Shown here: positions 22,674 through 32,021 of the stretch, piece after piece | Position numbering within the stretch: the stretch's first letter is position 1 | Layout of the letters: the number at the start of each line of letters is the position of its first letter | Assembly: GCA_003604995.1 (NCBI GenBank) | Contig: QZJD01000086.1 | Location: 1 to 37,280 of the forward strand | From: Desulfobulbus sp. | GTDB taxonomy: Bacteria; Desulfobacterota; Desulfobulbia; Desulfobulbales; Desulfobulbaceae | Direction of reading: 5' to 3' | Length of the DNA: 37,280 nt | The notes under the pieces: generated by a model | The model's database searches: none | The model's input: only the letters and a program-made list of their open reading frames with translations | Told to the model about the DNA's origin: nothing | Position numbers and translations under genes: made by a program

Positions 22674-25169
22674 ATGAAATTGAACAGACGTGATTTTATC
22701 AAGGCCAATGCCGCCGCTGCCGCCGCCGCGGTGGTCGGAACCCATCTGCCCGCCGCCGAGGCCTATGCCAAGGAACAGGACGGCATCCGCTGGGACAAGG
22801 CGCCCTGCCGGTTCTGCGGGGTGGGGTGCGGCGTCCTGGTGGGGACCAGGGACGGAAGGGTGGTGGCGACCCAGGGCGATCCGGACGCTCCGGTCAACCG
22901 CGGCCTGAACTGCATCAAGGGCTATTTTCTCTCCAAGATCATGTACGGCAAGGACCGGATCACCACGCCGCTTTTGCGCAAGAAGAACGGCAAGTTCGAC
23001 AAGGAGGGCGAGTTCACCCCCGTGTCCTGGGACGAGGCCTTCTCGATCATGGCCGAGAAATTCAAGGAAGCGATTAAAACCAACGGTCCCACCTCGGTGG
23101 GCATGTTCGGCTCCGGCCAGTGGACGATCTGGGAAGGCTATGCGGCGGCCAAGCTGTTCAAGGCGGGCTTCCGTTCCAACAATATCGACCCCAACGCCCG
23201 CCACTGCATGGCCTCGGCGGTTGCCGCCTTTATGCGCACCTTCGGCATTGACGAACCCATGGGCTGCTACGACGACCTGGAGCATGCCGACTCCTTTGTC
23301 CTCTGGGGCGCCAACATGGCGGAAATGCATCCCATCCTCTGGTCCCGGCTCACCAACCGCCGCCTCACCGGCAACGGCGTCAAAGTGGCCGTGCTTTCCA
23401 CCTTTGAAAACCGCTGTTTCGAACTGGCCGATCTGGGCATGGTCTTCAAGCCCCAGACCGATCTGGTCATTCTCAACTATATCGCCAACCACATTATAGA
23501 GAAGGGCAAGGTAAACGAGGCCTTTGTTAAAAATCATGTCACCTTCCGCTTGGGTAACACCGACATCGGCTACGGTCTCAGGCCCACCGATCCGCTGGAG
23601 GTCAATGCCAAAAACGCCAAGGACGCGGATGCCCAGGGGGGCTCCAAGGAATACACCTTTGAGGAGTACGCCAAATATGTCTCGGAATACACCCTGGACA
23701 AGGCCCACCAGATGTCCGGGGTCGCCAAGAAGGATCTGGAGGCCCTGGCGGAGATCTACGCCGACCCAAAGGCCAAAGTGGTCTCCTACTGGACCATGGG
23801 CTTCAACCAGCATACCCGGGGCACCTGGGTCAATCACCTGGTCTACAACGTCCATCTGCTCACCGGCAAGATCGCCGAGCCGGGCAACGGCCCCTTCTCG
23901 CTCACCGGCCAGCCCTCGGCCTGCGGCACGGCGCGCGAGGTGGGGACCTTCGCCCACCGGCTGCCCGCGGACATGGTGGTCATGAACAAGGAGCACCGTG
24001 ACAAAGCCGAGAAAATGTGGAAGATTCCCGCGGGGACCATCCCGGACAAGGCGGGTTTCCATGCGGTGCTGCAGAGCAGGATGCTGAAGGACGGCAAGCT
24101 CAACGTCTACTGGGTCATGTGCAACAACAACATGCAGGCCGGGCCCAATGTCAACGGCGAGATGTATCCGGGCTACCGGAACCCGAAGAACTTCATCATC
24201 GTCTCCGATCCCTACCCGACGGTCACCGCCCTGGCCGCCGACCTGATCCTGCCCACGGCGATGTGGGTGGAAAAGGAGGGTGCCTATGGCAACGCCGAGC
24301 GCCGCACCCAGTTTTTCCGGCAGCAGGTCAAGGCGCCGGGTGAATCCAGAAGCGACGTCTGGCAGCTTGTGGAATTTTCCCGGCATTTCACCACCGACGA
24401 GGTCTGGCCGGCGGACCTGCTGGCCCAAAACCCCGAGTTCAAGGGCAAGACCCTCTTTGAAGTCCTCTTTGCCAACGGCCAGGTCAATAAATTTCCGCTC
24501 GGCGATCTGCAGAAGGGGCACGACAACGACGAATCGCACCATTTCGGCTTTTATCTGCAGAAAGGGCTTTTTGAGGAGTATGCCGCATTCGGCCGCGGCA
24601 AGGCCCATGACCTGGCCCCCTTTGAGATGTATCACCAGGCGCGCGGTCTTCGCTGGCCGGTGGTCGACAACAAGGAAACCCTGTGGCGTTTCCGGGAGGG
24701 GTATGATCCCTACGTCAAGCAGGGCGAGGGGGTACGCTTCTACGGCAAGCCCGACGGCCGGGCCTGGATCTTCGCCCTGCCGTATGAGCCGCCTGCGGAA
24801 TCACCTGATCGGGAGTATGACCTGTGGTTGTGCACCGGTCGGGTTCTGGAACATTGGCATTCCGGCTCCATGACCAGAAGGGTGCCCGAATTGTACCGGG
24901 CCGTACCCGATGCGGTGGTGTTCATGAATCCGGAAGACGCTGAAAAACGCGGCCTGAAACGGGGCGACATGGCCAGAATCACCTCCCGGCGCGGCGAAAT
25001 CACCTGCCCGGTGGAAACGAGAGGCCGTAACAGGATGCCGGCCGGCATGGTCTTTGTTCCGTTTTTTGACGCGGGCCGGCTGGTGAACAAGCTGACCCTG
25101 GACGCCACCTGCCCGATCTCCAAAGAAACCGACTTCAAGAAGTGCGCGGTGCGGGTCGGCAAGGCGTAA
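22674..25169 (+). CDS. napA: Periplasmic nitrate reductase catalytic subunit NapA
   Basis: NapA reduces nitrate to nitrite in the periplasm with a Mo-bis-MGD cofactor and one [4Fe-4S] cluster. I start at ATG 22674, with GGAGG about 7-8 nt upstream; an in-frame start at 22644 lies before it. Of 831 residues, the Tat signal NRRDFIK is at 4-10, cluster cysteines are C45, C48, C52 and C80, and the molybdenum ligand is C178 in [16 protein letters not shown]. coli NapA is 828 residues, so the length is normal. The C-terminal domain ends with [10 protein letters not shown]. Its signal marks it as Tat-exported and chaperoned by NapD. Confidence 0.97.
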   Translation: MKLNRRDFIKANAAAAAAAVVGTHLPAAEAYAKEQDGIRWDKAPCRFCGVGCGVLVGTRDGRVVATQGDPDAPVNRGLNCIKGYFLSKIMYGKDRITTPLLRKKNGKFDKEGEFTPVSWDEAFSIMAEKFKEAIKTNGPTSVGMFGSGQWTIWEGYAAAKLFKAGFRSNNIDPNARHCMASAVAAFMRTFGIDEPMGCYDDLEHADSFVLWGANMAEMHPILWSRLTNRRLTGNGVKVAVLSTFENRCFELADLGMVFKPQTDLVILNYIANHIIEKGKVNEAFVKNHVTFRLGNTDIGYGLRPTDPLEVNAKNAKDADAQGGSKEYTFEEYAKYVSEYTLDKAHQMSGVAKKDLEALAEIYADPKAKVVSYWTMGFNQHTRGTWVNHLVYNVHLLTGKIAEPGNGPFSLTGQPSACGTAREVGTFAHRLPADMVVMNKEHRDKAEKMWKIPAGTIPDKAGFHAVLQSRMLKDGKLNVYWVMCNNNMQAGPNVNGEMYPGYRNPKNFIIVSDPYPTVTALAADLILPTAMWVEKEGAYGNAERRTQFFRQQVKAPGESRSDVWQLVEFSRHFTTDEVWPADLLAQNPEFKGKTLFEVLFANGQVNKFPLGDLQKGHDNDESHHFGFYLQKGLFEEYAAFGRGKAHDLAPFEMYHQARGLRWPVVDNKETLWRFREGYDPYVKQGEGVRFYGKPDGRAWIFALPYEPPAESPDREYDLWLCTGRVLEHWHSGSMTRRVPELYRAVPDAVVFMNPEDAEKRGLKRGDMARITSRRGEITCPVETRGRNRMPAGMVFVPFFDAGRLVNKLTLDATCPISKETDFKKCAVRVGKA

Positions 25170-25195
25170 TGTCGGGGTGAGGCAGCGCGAGAAAA

Positions 25196-25969
25196 ATGGA
25201 TCCTGATCAGGACAATACGAGGGGCGGGCCCCGGCAGGATTCGGCCCGGCGCCGTTTTCTCAAGGAAACGCTGGCGGTGGCGGCCGGTGCGGCGGTACTG
25301 GCGGCGGGTCTGCTGACCTTTCAGCGGACCTCCCGTGCCCTGCCGGCCTTTGCCATCAGGCCGCCCGGCGCTCTGCCCGAGGATCGTTTTCTGGGAGCCT
25401 GTCTGCGCTGCGGCCAGTGCGTCCGGGCCTGTCCTTATGATGCGCTGCGTCTCGCCGGTCTCGGCGAGGAAGTGCCCACCGGCACGCCGTACTTTATCGC
25501 CCGGGAAAACCCTTGCCGGATGTGCGAGGACATTCCCTGCCGGCAGGCCTGCCCCTCCGGCGCCCTGAGCAGAGAGCTGGCGACGGTTTACGAGGCGAAG
25601 ATGGGGCTGGCGGTCCTCCTGGATCACGAAAACTGTCTGAACCACCTGGGCCTGCGCTGCGATGTCTGCTACCGGGCCTGCCCGTCCATTGATCAGGCGA
25701 TTACCCTGGAGGTGCAGGTCAACCGGCGGAGCGGAGTGCATACCCTGTTTCTGCCCACCGTCCATTCCAGGCACTGTACCGGTTGCGGTAAGTGCGAGAA
25801 TGCCTGCGTTCTGGAGAATGCGGCGATCAAGGTGCTGCCGCTGGCCCAGGCCAGGGGACAGCTTGGCCGCCACTACCGGCTCGGCTGGGAGGAAAAGGAA
25901 AAGGCCGGCGGCTCTCTGATCCCGGAAGCGCTGAAGCTACCGAGCCGCCGACCGGAGGAACTGCCATGA
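25196..25969 (+). CDS. napG: Ferredoxin-type protein NapG
   Basis: NapG is a periplasmic four-cluster ferredoxin that passes electrons from NapH to NapB/NapA. The 257-residue protein has a Tat signal (ARRRFLKE, residues 18-25) and four cysteine groups: [52 protein letters not shown] and [17 protein letters not shown]. It lies 26 nt after napA. The napH start overlaps its stop by 4 nt. Confidence 0.95.
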   Translation: MDPDQDNTRGGPRQDSARRRFLKETLAVAAGAAVLAAGLLTFQRTSRALPAFAIRPPGALPEDRFLGACLRCGQCVRACPYDALRLAGLGEEVPTGTPYFIARENPCRMCEDIPCRQACPSGALSRELATVYEAKMGLAVLLDHENCLNHLGLRCDVCYRACPSIDQAITLEVQVNRRSGVHTLFLPTVHSRHCTGCGKCENACVLENAAIKVLPLAQARGQLGRHYRLGWEEKEKAGGSLIPEALKLPSRRPEELP

Positions 25970-26820
25970 CTACGCGAAAGGTCGGCGCGGAAGCGGTGCA
26001 AAAGAAGGGCCGGTGGCGAGCCTGGAAATGGCTTCTGCTGCGCCGCGTGACGCAGCTTGCCCTCCTCGGACTGTTTCTTCTTGGCCCCCTGGCCGGGATC
26101 TGGATCGTGCGCGGCAGTTTCGCCGCCAGCATGACCTTGCATTTTCTTCCCCTGACCGATCCGCTGATCCTTGCCCAGTCGTTTCTCGCCGGTCATGCCC
26201 TTGCCGCAACCGCCTTGCTCGGCGCCCTGATCGTGATCGTTTTTTATGTTGTGGTGGGCGGCCGTGCCTACTGCGCCTGGACCTGCCCGATGAATTTGAT
26301 CACCGACGCGGCGGCCTGGCTGAACCGGCGTCTGGATCTGAGAAAAAATATTTCCATCAGCCGGGCGATCCGTTACTGGCTGCTGGGCGCCATCCTGGTC
26401 CTGGCCTGGCTGACCGGCACCGTGGTCTGGGAATGGTTGAATCCGGTGACGGTTTTTCAACGCGGCCTGCTCTTCGGCATGGGGCTTGGCTGGGTCATGG
26501 TCGCTGCCATCTTCGTCTTTGATCTGCTGGTGGTCCGCCGCGGCTGGTGCGGCCACCTCTGCCCGGTGGGCGCCTTGCACAGTGTGCTGGGATACTTTTC
26601 GCTGGTGCGGGTCAAGGCGGCCGGGCGGGAGCATTGCGCCGACTGCCTGGACTGCTTTGTCGTATGTCCCGAGCCGCAGGTCATCGGGCCATCACTCAAG
26701 GGCGGGGAGGGAAGTTCTCCGCTGATTGATTCCGGCAACTGCCTTAATTGCGGACGCTGCATAGATATCTGCCCCCACGAGGTTTTTCAATTCTCAACCA
26801 GGTTCGGAAGGAGGACATGA
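25966..26820 (+). CDS. napH: Quinol dehydrogenase membrane component NapH
   Basis: NapH oxidises quinol in the membrane and passes electrons to NapG. The 284-residue protein has four hydrophobic segments (about 30-50, 75-98, 138-158, 170-190), the two CxxxCP motifs C103AWTCP and C195GHLCP on the loops, and two C-terminal [4Fe-4S] motifs (C224-C227-C230-C234 and C259-C262-C265-C269). It starts at ATG 25966, overlapping the napG stop. There is no napC in the operon, so NapGH is the only visible quinol entry point. Confidence 0.95.
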   Translation: MTTRKVGAEAVQKKGRWRAWKWLLLRRVTQLALLGLFLLGPLAGIWIVRGSFAASMTLHFLPLTDPLILAQSFLAGHALAATALLGALIVIVFYVVVGGRAYCAWTCPMNLITDAAAWLNRRLDLRKNISISRAIRYWLLGAILVLAWLTGTVVWEWLNPVTVFQRGLLFGMGLGWVMVAAIFVFDLLVVRRGWCGHLCPVGALHSVLGYFSLVRVKAAGREHCADCLDCFVVCPEPQVIGPSLKGGEGSSPLIDSGNCLNCGRCIDICPHEVFQFSTRFGRRT

Positions 26821-26821
26821 G

Positions 26822-27244
26822 ATGAAAAGGACTCTGTTGCCGCTCTTCGCGGTCATCGCCCTCGGTACCTTTGCCGCCGCGGTCTTTGCGTCGGATGATG
26901 AATACAAATCGCTGCGGGGCGACGATGTCCCCACTGGTTCACGACCTGCGGTGGGCATGGACTGGCAGGAATCGGATGCGCCGATTGACCGGACCTTTGT
27001 GCATCAACCGCCCCTGATTCCCCATAGCGTGGATGAATACAAGATAACCGCGACGCAAAACGACTGCCTGGAATGCCATGGGGATGACGACTCCGGCGCG
27101 CCGGAAGTCCATGACAGCCATTACGAGGACCGCGACGACCATAAAGGCGACAGGATCGCCGCCCAGTGGTATTTCTGCAATCAATGCCATGTCGGTCAGG
27201 TCGACGCCAAACCCCTGGTGGACAATACCTTTCAGGGGAAATAG
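26822..27244 (+). CDS. napB: Periplasmic nitrate reductase cytochrome subunit NapB
   Basis: NapB is the dihaem c-type cytochrome that donates electrons to NapA. The 140-residue protein has a Sec signal (residues 1-23, ending AVFAS), two CxxCH haem sites at C82LECH and C119NQCH, and the conserved HQPPLIPHSVDEYKIT. It is last in napFDAGHB, starting one base after the napH stop. Length is normal for mature NapB. Confidence 0.96.
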   Translation: MKRTLLPLFAVIALGTFAAAVFASDDEYKSLRGDDVPTGSRPAVGMDWQESDAPIDRTFVHQPPLIPHSVDEYKITATQNDCLECHGDDDSGAPEVHDSHYEDRDDHKGDRIAAQWYFCNQCHVGQVDAKPLVDNTFQGK

Positions 27245-27328
27245 GCAGCAGCAACGATAGATGCGCCTGGCAGACTGAGCAAGTCCGCCAATGTTCTTGC
27301 GGCTGGTTTGGGGCAAAACCGCTTGCAA

Positions 27329-28195
27329 TCAGCCCCTGAGGGTACTCACCACGGTCAGGACCACATAGAGGAACAGCCAGATGCCGATGCCGAACAGGTA
27401 GGTTTTTCTGCGCCCGCCTTTGTGCGGCAGGTTGAGAACCGCGGCCAGGAGCAGGCCGGGCAGGGCGATGCCTGCCCAGAAGGGATGGGCGTAGCGCAGG
27501 GCCTCCTGCAGTCCGAGGAAAAACCAGGGGCCGGCAATGTGGACCAGGCCGAAGCGCTGGGGTTCGATGGGCGCAACCAGAAAGACCGCAAGGAGGAAAA
27601 TTCCGCAGACCAGCGGCAGGTGATCGCGCCAGCGGGCCGGATAGCGCCGGATATGGGGCCAGATGCACCAGGCGCCTGCGAGCATCAGGCCGGCCAGGTG
27701 GTTGGCGTACACCCTTTTCACGCCGTTGGCGCTTACCGAAAGAAGCAGATCGTTGAGCCAGCCGCCGATCACCGGGAAGGAGAGCATGATGTGTTCGGCG
27801 ATCTGGCCGGCCGCCTCGCCGGTGGCGTCATCCCGGAGGATATAACCGCTGAACAAAAGGAGAACGGCCACGGGCAGGCTGAGCGAGAGGCGGACCCAGG
27901 TCGATCGGCTGTAGTAGTGGGTATTTTCGCAGATGATTGCGACGAAGTGGCAGAGCAGGAGCAGGAAAAAAACCTGGCTCGAATAGTAGTGCAGGCCCCG
28001 CCAGAACCCTCCGAAGGGGACGATCAGCTCGATGGCCGAAGTGGAGTGGAAGGGCTCGGCCGGATTATACTGCAGGGCGACGATGACCCCCGAGATCACG
28101 GAAAGATAGAGACTGATCAGGGCGCCTCCGCCCCAGCGCACCCCACAGAATCGCTCCATCCAGGAAAAACAGGGCCGGTCGAAGACGGGAGGCAT
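27329..28195 (-). CDS. Cytochrome b of a Rieske/cytochrome b complex
   Basis: The protein oxidises quinol with its Rieske partner in a b6f/bc1-like complex. I start at ATG 28195, 2 nt after the Rieske stop, giving 288 residues. It has about seven hydrophobic segments. Two haem b histidine pairs are seen: H69-x13-H83 and H166-x14-H181. The second spacing resembles cytochrome b6 rather than bc1. The C-terminal part (ANHLAGLMLAGAWC, then HPFWAGIALPGLLLAAVLN) fits a short subunit IV-like portion. It converges on napB with 84 nt between. Confidence 0.88.
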   Translation of the reverse strand: MPPVFDRPCFSWMERFCGVRWGGGALISLYLSVISGVIVALQYNPAEPFHSTSAIELIVPFGGFWRGLHYYSSQVFFLLLLCHFVAIICENTHYYSRSTWVRLSLSLPVAVLLLFSGYILRDDATGEAAGQIAEHIMLSFPVIGGWLNDLLLSVSANGVKRVYANHLAGLMLAGAWCIWPHIRRYPARWRDHLPLVCGIFLLAVFLVAPIEPQRFGLVHIAGPWFFLGLQEALRYAHPFWAGIALPGLLLAAVLNLPHKGGRRKTYLFGIGIWLFLYVVLTVVSTLRG

Positions 28196-28197
28196 GC

Positions 28198-28635
28198 TCA
28201 CAGGGTCACCTCGTAGCCGGTGACCTTCCCCTGGTCGTCCTTGAGAAGGCGCACCGGATAGGTGGGCAGGTCTTTCCGGGCCGGGCCGGCCTGGCGGATT
28301 CCCGCCGGGCTGAACCTGCTCTGGTGGCAGGGGCATTCGATGATCCCGAGCTCCAGGCGAAAGTTCACCCGGCAGCCCAGATGGGTGCAGCGGCGGGAGA
28401 CGGCCAGCACGCCGGTTTCGCCGGCAATCAGAAGGAAATCGTGGTCAGTGTGGACGCTGCCCGGGAGCAGCGGTTTGTTTACGATCACATGACGGGGTTT
28501 CGGTTTGACGGTGAAGCCGGCAAAACGCAACAGCGGGGTAGCGAGGACGGCTATCGTTCCGGCGAGGAGCCATTTCAACTGCCGGCTGAGAAAGCGGCGA
28601 CGGCTGCTGTCCGGTTGCGGGGTCTGGGCGGACAT
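28198..28635 (-). CDS. Rieske iron-sulfur protein
   Basis: The [2Fe-2S] protein partners cytochrome b and passes electrons to a c-type cytochrome. The 145-residue protein has a Tat-type signal-anchor (SRRRFLSR, residues 11-18, then a hydrophobic stretch) and the two cluster motifs C83THLGC88 and C101PCH104, with the two Cys and two His ligands. It lies 20 nt after coaD and 2 nt before cytochrome b. No clear ribosome-binding site precedes the ATG at 28635. Confidence 0.93.
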   Translation of the reverse strand: MSAQTPQPDSSRRRFLSRQLKWLLAGTIAVLATPLLRFAGFTVKPKPRHVIVNKPLLPGSVHTDHDFLLIAGETGVLAVSRRCTHLGCRVNFRLELGIIECPCHQSRFSPAGIRQAGPARKDLPTYPVRLLKDDQGKVTGYEVTL

Positions 28636-28655
28636 GACATGCGGGAGGAAGCTGC

Positions 28656-29183
28656 TCAGTTGAATTTGGTCTGCAACGCGGTCTTGACATGCGCCGGCAC
28701 CACGCCGCTGACGTCGCCGCCGTGGCGGGCGGCATCCTTGATAATGCTGGAACTGATGTAGATCCAGCGGAAACCGGTCATGAGAAACACCGTTTCGACC
28801 CGCCGCTGGAGCTTCCGGTTCATCAGGGCCAGCTGAAATTCGTAGTCGAAGTCGGATACGGCGCGCAGACCGCGGACAATGGCGCAGGCATTTTTGCTGG
28901 TTGCATAGTCGACCAGGAGCCCGGCGGTCGTATCGACTTCAACCCGGTCATTGCTGGTGAAACACTGGTTGATCATATCGATGCGCTCTTCGATGGTGAA
29001 TAGAGGCGTCTTTAAGGCATTGACCGCGATGACGATGATCACCTTGTCAAAAAGGCTGAGAGCGCGCTTGATGATATCTACGTGGCCGTTGGTGATCGGA
29101 TCGAAGGTTCCGGGGTAGACGGCGATGGAAAGAGGTTTGCCCTGCATGGTCGGGGAGGATTCGGGGGAGACAGCGGTTGACAT
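28656..29183 (-). CDS. coaD: Phosphopantetheine adenylyltransferase
   Basis: CoaD transfers AMP to 4'-phosphopantetheine in coenzyme A synthesis. The nucleotidyltransferase motif YPGTFDPITNGH is at residues 23-34, with the R-S-D-F-like AVSDFDYEFQLALMNRKL and ISSSIIKDAARHGGDVSG downstream. I use the ATG at 29183 with AAGGA 9 nt upstream (175 residues); an ATG at 29147 has no binding site. The 12-residue extension is slightly unusual. It lies 12 nt after rsmD. Confidence 0.95.
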   Translation of the reverse strand: MSTAVSPESSPTMQGKPLSIAVYPGTFDPITNGHVDIIKRALSLFDKVIIVIAVNALKTPLFTIEERIDMINQCFTSNDRVEVDTTAGLLVDYATSKNACAIVRGLRAVSDFDYEFQLALMNRKLQRRVETVFLMTGFRWIYISSSIIKDAARHGGDVSGVVPAHVKTALQTKFN

Positions 29184-29195
29184 GATGGCGGGTCC

Positions 29196-29777
29196 TTAGG
29201 TTGCACTGTTCTCGATGGAGTAGAGCCAGATGCTGGTTTCTCCGTAGCGCCGGTGCTGAAGCAGCCGCAGGCTGCCGACAGGATCAGGCAGGATGACTTT
29301 GCCGCGCTCCTCGGCCACCACGAGACCGCCGGGGGCGACAAGACCCGTATTTTCTACCATTTTCAGGGCCAGGTCCGCCAGGTTTTTCTCGTAGGGCGGA
29401 TCGAGAAAAACAAGATCAAATTGCCGGCCGGGCGCCAGGCGCCGGGCAAGGTTGCTGTAGCCCGCCGGGCGGGTCAGGTCGATCCTGTACAGCTCCGCCC
29501 TGGTGATGCCGCAATGAAGCAGGTTGGCGCGGATCAGGTCCAGGGCGGTTGGAGAGCGGTCGATGAACACCGCGGAGGCCGCCCCGCGGCTCAGAGCTTC
29601 CAGGCCGAGACTGCCGGTGCCCGCGAAAAGGTCCAGCACCCGGGCGTCACGAACACGATCTCCGAGGATGGAAAAGAGTGCTTCGCGGACCCGGTCGCTG
29701 GTCGGTCGGATGGTGTCGTTCGTTCCTTTCGGTCCGCGGAGTGTCCTGCCTCTGACCGAACCGCCGGTGATGCGCAA
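29196..29777 (-). CDS. rsmD: 16S rRNA (guanine(966)-N2)-methyltransferase
   Basis: RsmD methylates G966 of 16S rRNA. The family start RITGGSVRGRTLRGP and the SAM loop DLFAGTGSLGLEALSRGA (FAGTGSLG at 51-58) are present, and the catalytic DPPY is at 126-129. The start is TTG at 29777, supported by the family alignment at its second residue. 193 residues. rsmD-coaD adjacency is common in bacteria. Confidence 0.94.
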   Translation of the reverse strand: MRITGGSVRGRTLRGPKGTNDTIRPTSDRVREALFSILGDRVRDARVLDLFAGTGSLGLEALSRGAASAVFIDRSPTALDLIRANLLHCGITRAELYRIDLTRPAGYSNLARRLAPGRQFDLVFLDPPYEKNLADLALKMVENTGLVAPGGLVVAEERGKVILPDPVGSLRLLQHRRYGETSIWLYSIENSAT

Positions 29778-29841
29778 CGGAGTATCCCGTGGAGTCGGAG
29801 GGGCGGAAGCGGATCAGGCGACAACCTTTGAGCGTCCTTGG

Positions 29842-30582
29842 TCAGGATATCTTCCGGCGGTCGCGGGCCAGCCTGCTTTTGGTCAGCAGGGCATGCAGGG
29901 CCAGAACCGGGCCGGAAAGGATATACCCAAGACAGACGATAAAGAGGGTGATCGGCGGCTCAGTGGCCAGCAGAATGAGAAGCAGGAGCATGAACACCAC
30001 AAGCTGAAAGGCCCTGGCCCGGGTGATTTCCATGTGCTTGAAACTGAGATAACGGTGGCTGCTGACCATCAGATAGGAGAGGATGTAAACCAGGAGGAGG
30101 ATGGACAGGTGCTTGACCGTATCGGTGGCCCCGAGGAAGCGGCTGAACATCACGGTGGTGGCGATCATCATCGCCGCGGCCGGGCAGGGGAGACCGACAA
30201 AATCAGGACCGGAGGTGGCGGCCTGCGAGTTGAAGCGGGCGAGACGCAGGGCGGTGGTCGCCACATAGAGAAAGGCGGCCAGCCAGCCATAGCGGCCGTA
30301 CGGGGTCAGCGCCCAGAGATAGGCGAGCAGGGCGGGGGCCACTCCGAAGGAGACCAGGTCGCAGAGGGAGTCGAGTTCCATGCCGAAGGTGCTGGTGGAT
30401 CGGGTCATCCTGGCGACCCTGCCGTCCAGGCCGTCGAAGACGGCCGCCACCAGGATGGCGATGGCCGCAGCATAAAAGTTGCCGTTAATAGCGGCGACGA
30501 TGGAGTAAAAACCGCTGAACAGACTACAGCAGGTCAGCAGGCAGGGCAGGGGATAAAACTTTGAACTGGTGGGCGCTTCCAT
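29842..30582 (-). CDS. pssA: CDP-diacylglycerol-serine O-phosphatidyltransferase
   Basis: PssA makes phosphatidylserine from CDP-diacylglycerol and serine. I start at ATG 30582, with GAGG 6 nt upstream; a TTG at 30606 is less likely. The 246-residue membrane protein has the CDP-alcohol phosphotransferase motif D50-x2-D53-G54-x2-A57-R58...G67-x3-D71-x3-D75 and several hydrophobic segments. The next upstream gene in the same orientation, psd, performs the following step. Confidence 0.95.
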   Translation of the reverse strand: MEAPTSSKFYPLPCLLTCCSLFSGFYSIVAAINGNFYAAAIAILVAAVFDGLDGRVARMTRSTSTFGMELDSLCDLVSFGVAPALLAYLWALTPYGRYGWLAAFLYVATTALRLARFNSQAATSGPDFVGLPCPAAAMMIATTVMFSRFLGATDTVKHLSILLLVYILSYLMVSSHRYLSFKHMEITRARAFQLVVFMLLLLILLATEPPITLFIVCLGYILSGPVLALHALLTKSRLARDRRKIS

Positions 30583-30633
30583 CAACAACCTCAAGGAGTT
30601 GGGCAAAAAAGACTATCGTATTTCATCTCTTTT

Positions 30634-30662
30634 ATTTTACGAAAAAAAAGAGAGTTTTTCAA
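30634..30662 (-). promoter_or_regulatory. Promoter of pssA
   Basis: On the minus strand TTGAAA (30662-30657) is followed after 17 nt by TAAAAT (30639-30634). The start near 30627 leaves about 45 nt before pssA. It suggests pssA can be transcribed apart from psd. Confidence 0.65.
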
Positions 30663-30693
30663 TAAAATTAGAAGATCTTGCTTAATGGCGTCG

Positions 30694-31368
30694 TTACAAG
30701 ATCGAGGGATCAGTGGAAATCGAAGGGGGGAGGCAGCCTATGACGGTTTCGCCGGCTTTGACCTTTTCTCCTTTTTTGATGGACAGTTCCACCTGGAGGG
30801 GCAGGTACAGATCCACCCTGGAGCCGAAACGGATCAGGCCGTAGCGCTGACCGGTCGCCAGTTGATCCCCTTTTTCCGCCCAGCAGACAATGCGGCGGGC
30901 AATGAGTCCTGCCATTTGCACCACTCCGTATTTCAGGCTGTTTGCGGCCAAAACGGTGAGGGCGCAGTGTTCGTTTTGCAAGGCGCCCCGCTCGGAATCG
31001 GCCGCGTAAAATTTTCCCGGCCGGAGGATCACCTGTTCGACCCGGCCTTGAAAGGGAAAGCGGTTGACATGAACATTAAAGATATTCATGAAGATGGAGA
31101 TCTTGTTCGCTCGTCCCTGAACAAAACGGGGATCCTCCACCTCTTCGACCACGATGATTTTCCCGTCAGCCGGTGAGACAAAGGCGTCTGTCCGGTCCGG
31201 GCCCACCCGCTCCGGATCCCGAAAGAACCAGGTGATAAATGCGGTGAGCAGGAGGAGGGGCAGGGCTGCCAGGGTAAATTCCAGAAGGGCCAGGATAAGG
31301 GTGGTAAAAGCGGCAAAAAGAATGAAGGGGTAGCCTTCCTGGGCGATGGGGATGCGCGGTGTTTTCAT
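30694..31368 (-). CDS. psd: Phosphatidylserine decarboxylase
   Basis: Psd converts phosphatidylserine to phosphatidylethanolamine and self-cleaves to form a pyruvoyl group. The cleavage site is G182-S183 in RFGSRVDLYLP. This is the short form (224 residues) with a hydrophobic N-terminus (15-47) and NIFNVHVNRFPFQGRVEQ. It lies 111 nt upstream of pssA on the same strand. Confidence 0.95.
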   Translation of the reverse strand: MKTPRIPIAQEGYPFILFAAFTTLILALLEFTLAALPLLLLTAFITWFFRDPERVGPDRTDAFVSPADGKIIVVEEVEDPRFVQGRANKISIFMNIFNVHVNRFPFQGRVEQVILRPGKFYAADSERGALQNEHCALTVLAANSLKYGVVQMAGLIARRIVCWAEKGDQLATGQRYGLIRFGSRVDLYLPLQVELSIKKGEKVKAGETVIGCLPPSISTDPSIL

Positions 31369-31405
31369 GCAGTGGGGTATAGTTCATCGGCATGCGGAAA
31401 ACGGT

Positions 31406-31442
31406 AAAAGCGGCAAAGGCATGACCGGAGTCATGCCTTTGC
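31406..31442 (-). terminator. Terminator of ilvB-ilvN
   Basis: On the minus strand GCAAAGGCATGAC (31442-31430) pairs with GTCATGCCTTTGC (31425-31413) around a 4-nt loop, followed by CG and TTTT. It lies between ilvN and psd. Confidence 0.82.
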
Positions 31443-31469
31443 TTGTCTTGAACCGAGAGGGCCGCGAGC

Positions 31470-31952
31470 CTATTTTTTGGGTGCTCTCGCCAGGGCGATG
31501 GTGCCGGTACGGACAATCTCCTTGATCCCGATGGGCCGCAGGATATCGATGACCGCCTTGATTTTGCTCTCCGGTCCGGTGATCTCTACGGTGTAGGTGG
31601 TTGGGCTGACGTCCACCACCTTGCCGCGGAAGATGTCGATGACCCGCAGGACTTCCGCTCTGGTGGTGGCTTCGGCCTTGACCCTGATCAGGACCATCTC
31701 CCGCTCGACAAACTCGCCTTCACTGATGTCCGTAACCTTTATCACGTCGATCAGTTTGTGCAGCTGCTTGGTGATCTGCTCGATGATCTTGTCCTGGCCT
31801 CTGGTCACCAGGGTCAGGCAGGAAACCTTGGGGTCCAGGGTCTCGGCCACGCAGAGGCTCTCGATGTTGAAGCCCCGGCCGCTGAAGAGTCCGGTAACCC
31901 GGGACAGGGCGCCGGGCTTGTTCTGCAGAAGAACGGAGAGTGTATGTTTCAT
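31470..31952 (-). CDS. ilvN: Acetolactate synthase small (regulatory) subunit
   Basis: IlvN (IlvH-type) activates the large subunit and gives valine feedback sensitivity. The N-terminal ACT domain (TLSVLLQNKPGALSRVTGLFSGRGFNIESL, residues 4-33) and the second domain (EREMVLIRVKAE, GKVVDVSPTTYTVEITG) are present. The protein has 160 residues. It lies 69 nt after ilvB and before a strong terminator. Confidence 0.97.
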   Translation of the reverse strand: MKHTLSVLLQNKPGALSRVTGLFSGRGFNIESLCVAETLDPKVSCLTLVTRGQDKIIEQITKQLHKLIDVIKVTDISEGEFVEREMVLIRVKAEATTRAEVLRVIDIFRGKVVDVSPTTYTVEITGPESKIKAVIDILRPIGIKEIVRTGTIALARAPKK

Positions 31953-32021
31953 GGTGCTGATCCTATGCTAATCTCGATGGCAGGGCTGCGCCAGGCGCTG
32001 GCCGCGGTTTCAGGGTTCGGC

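Noticed and set aside
22602-24635. Long minus-strand open frame inside napA
   Set aside because: Shadow of napA; it has repetitive Gly/His/Val-rich composition without a domain.
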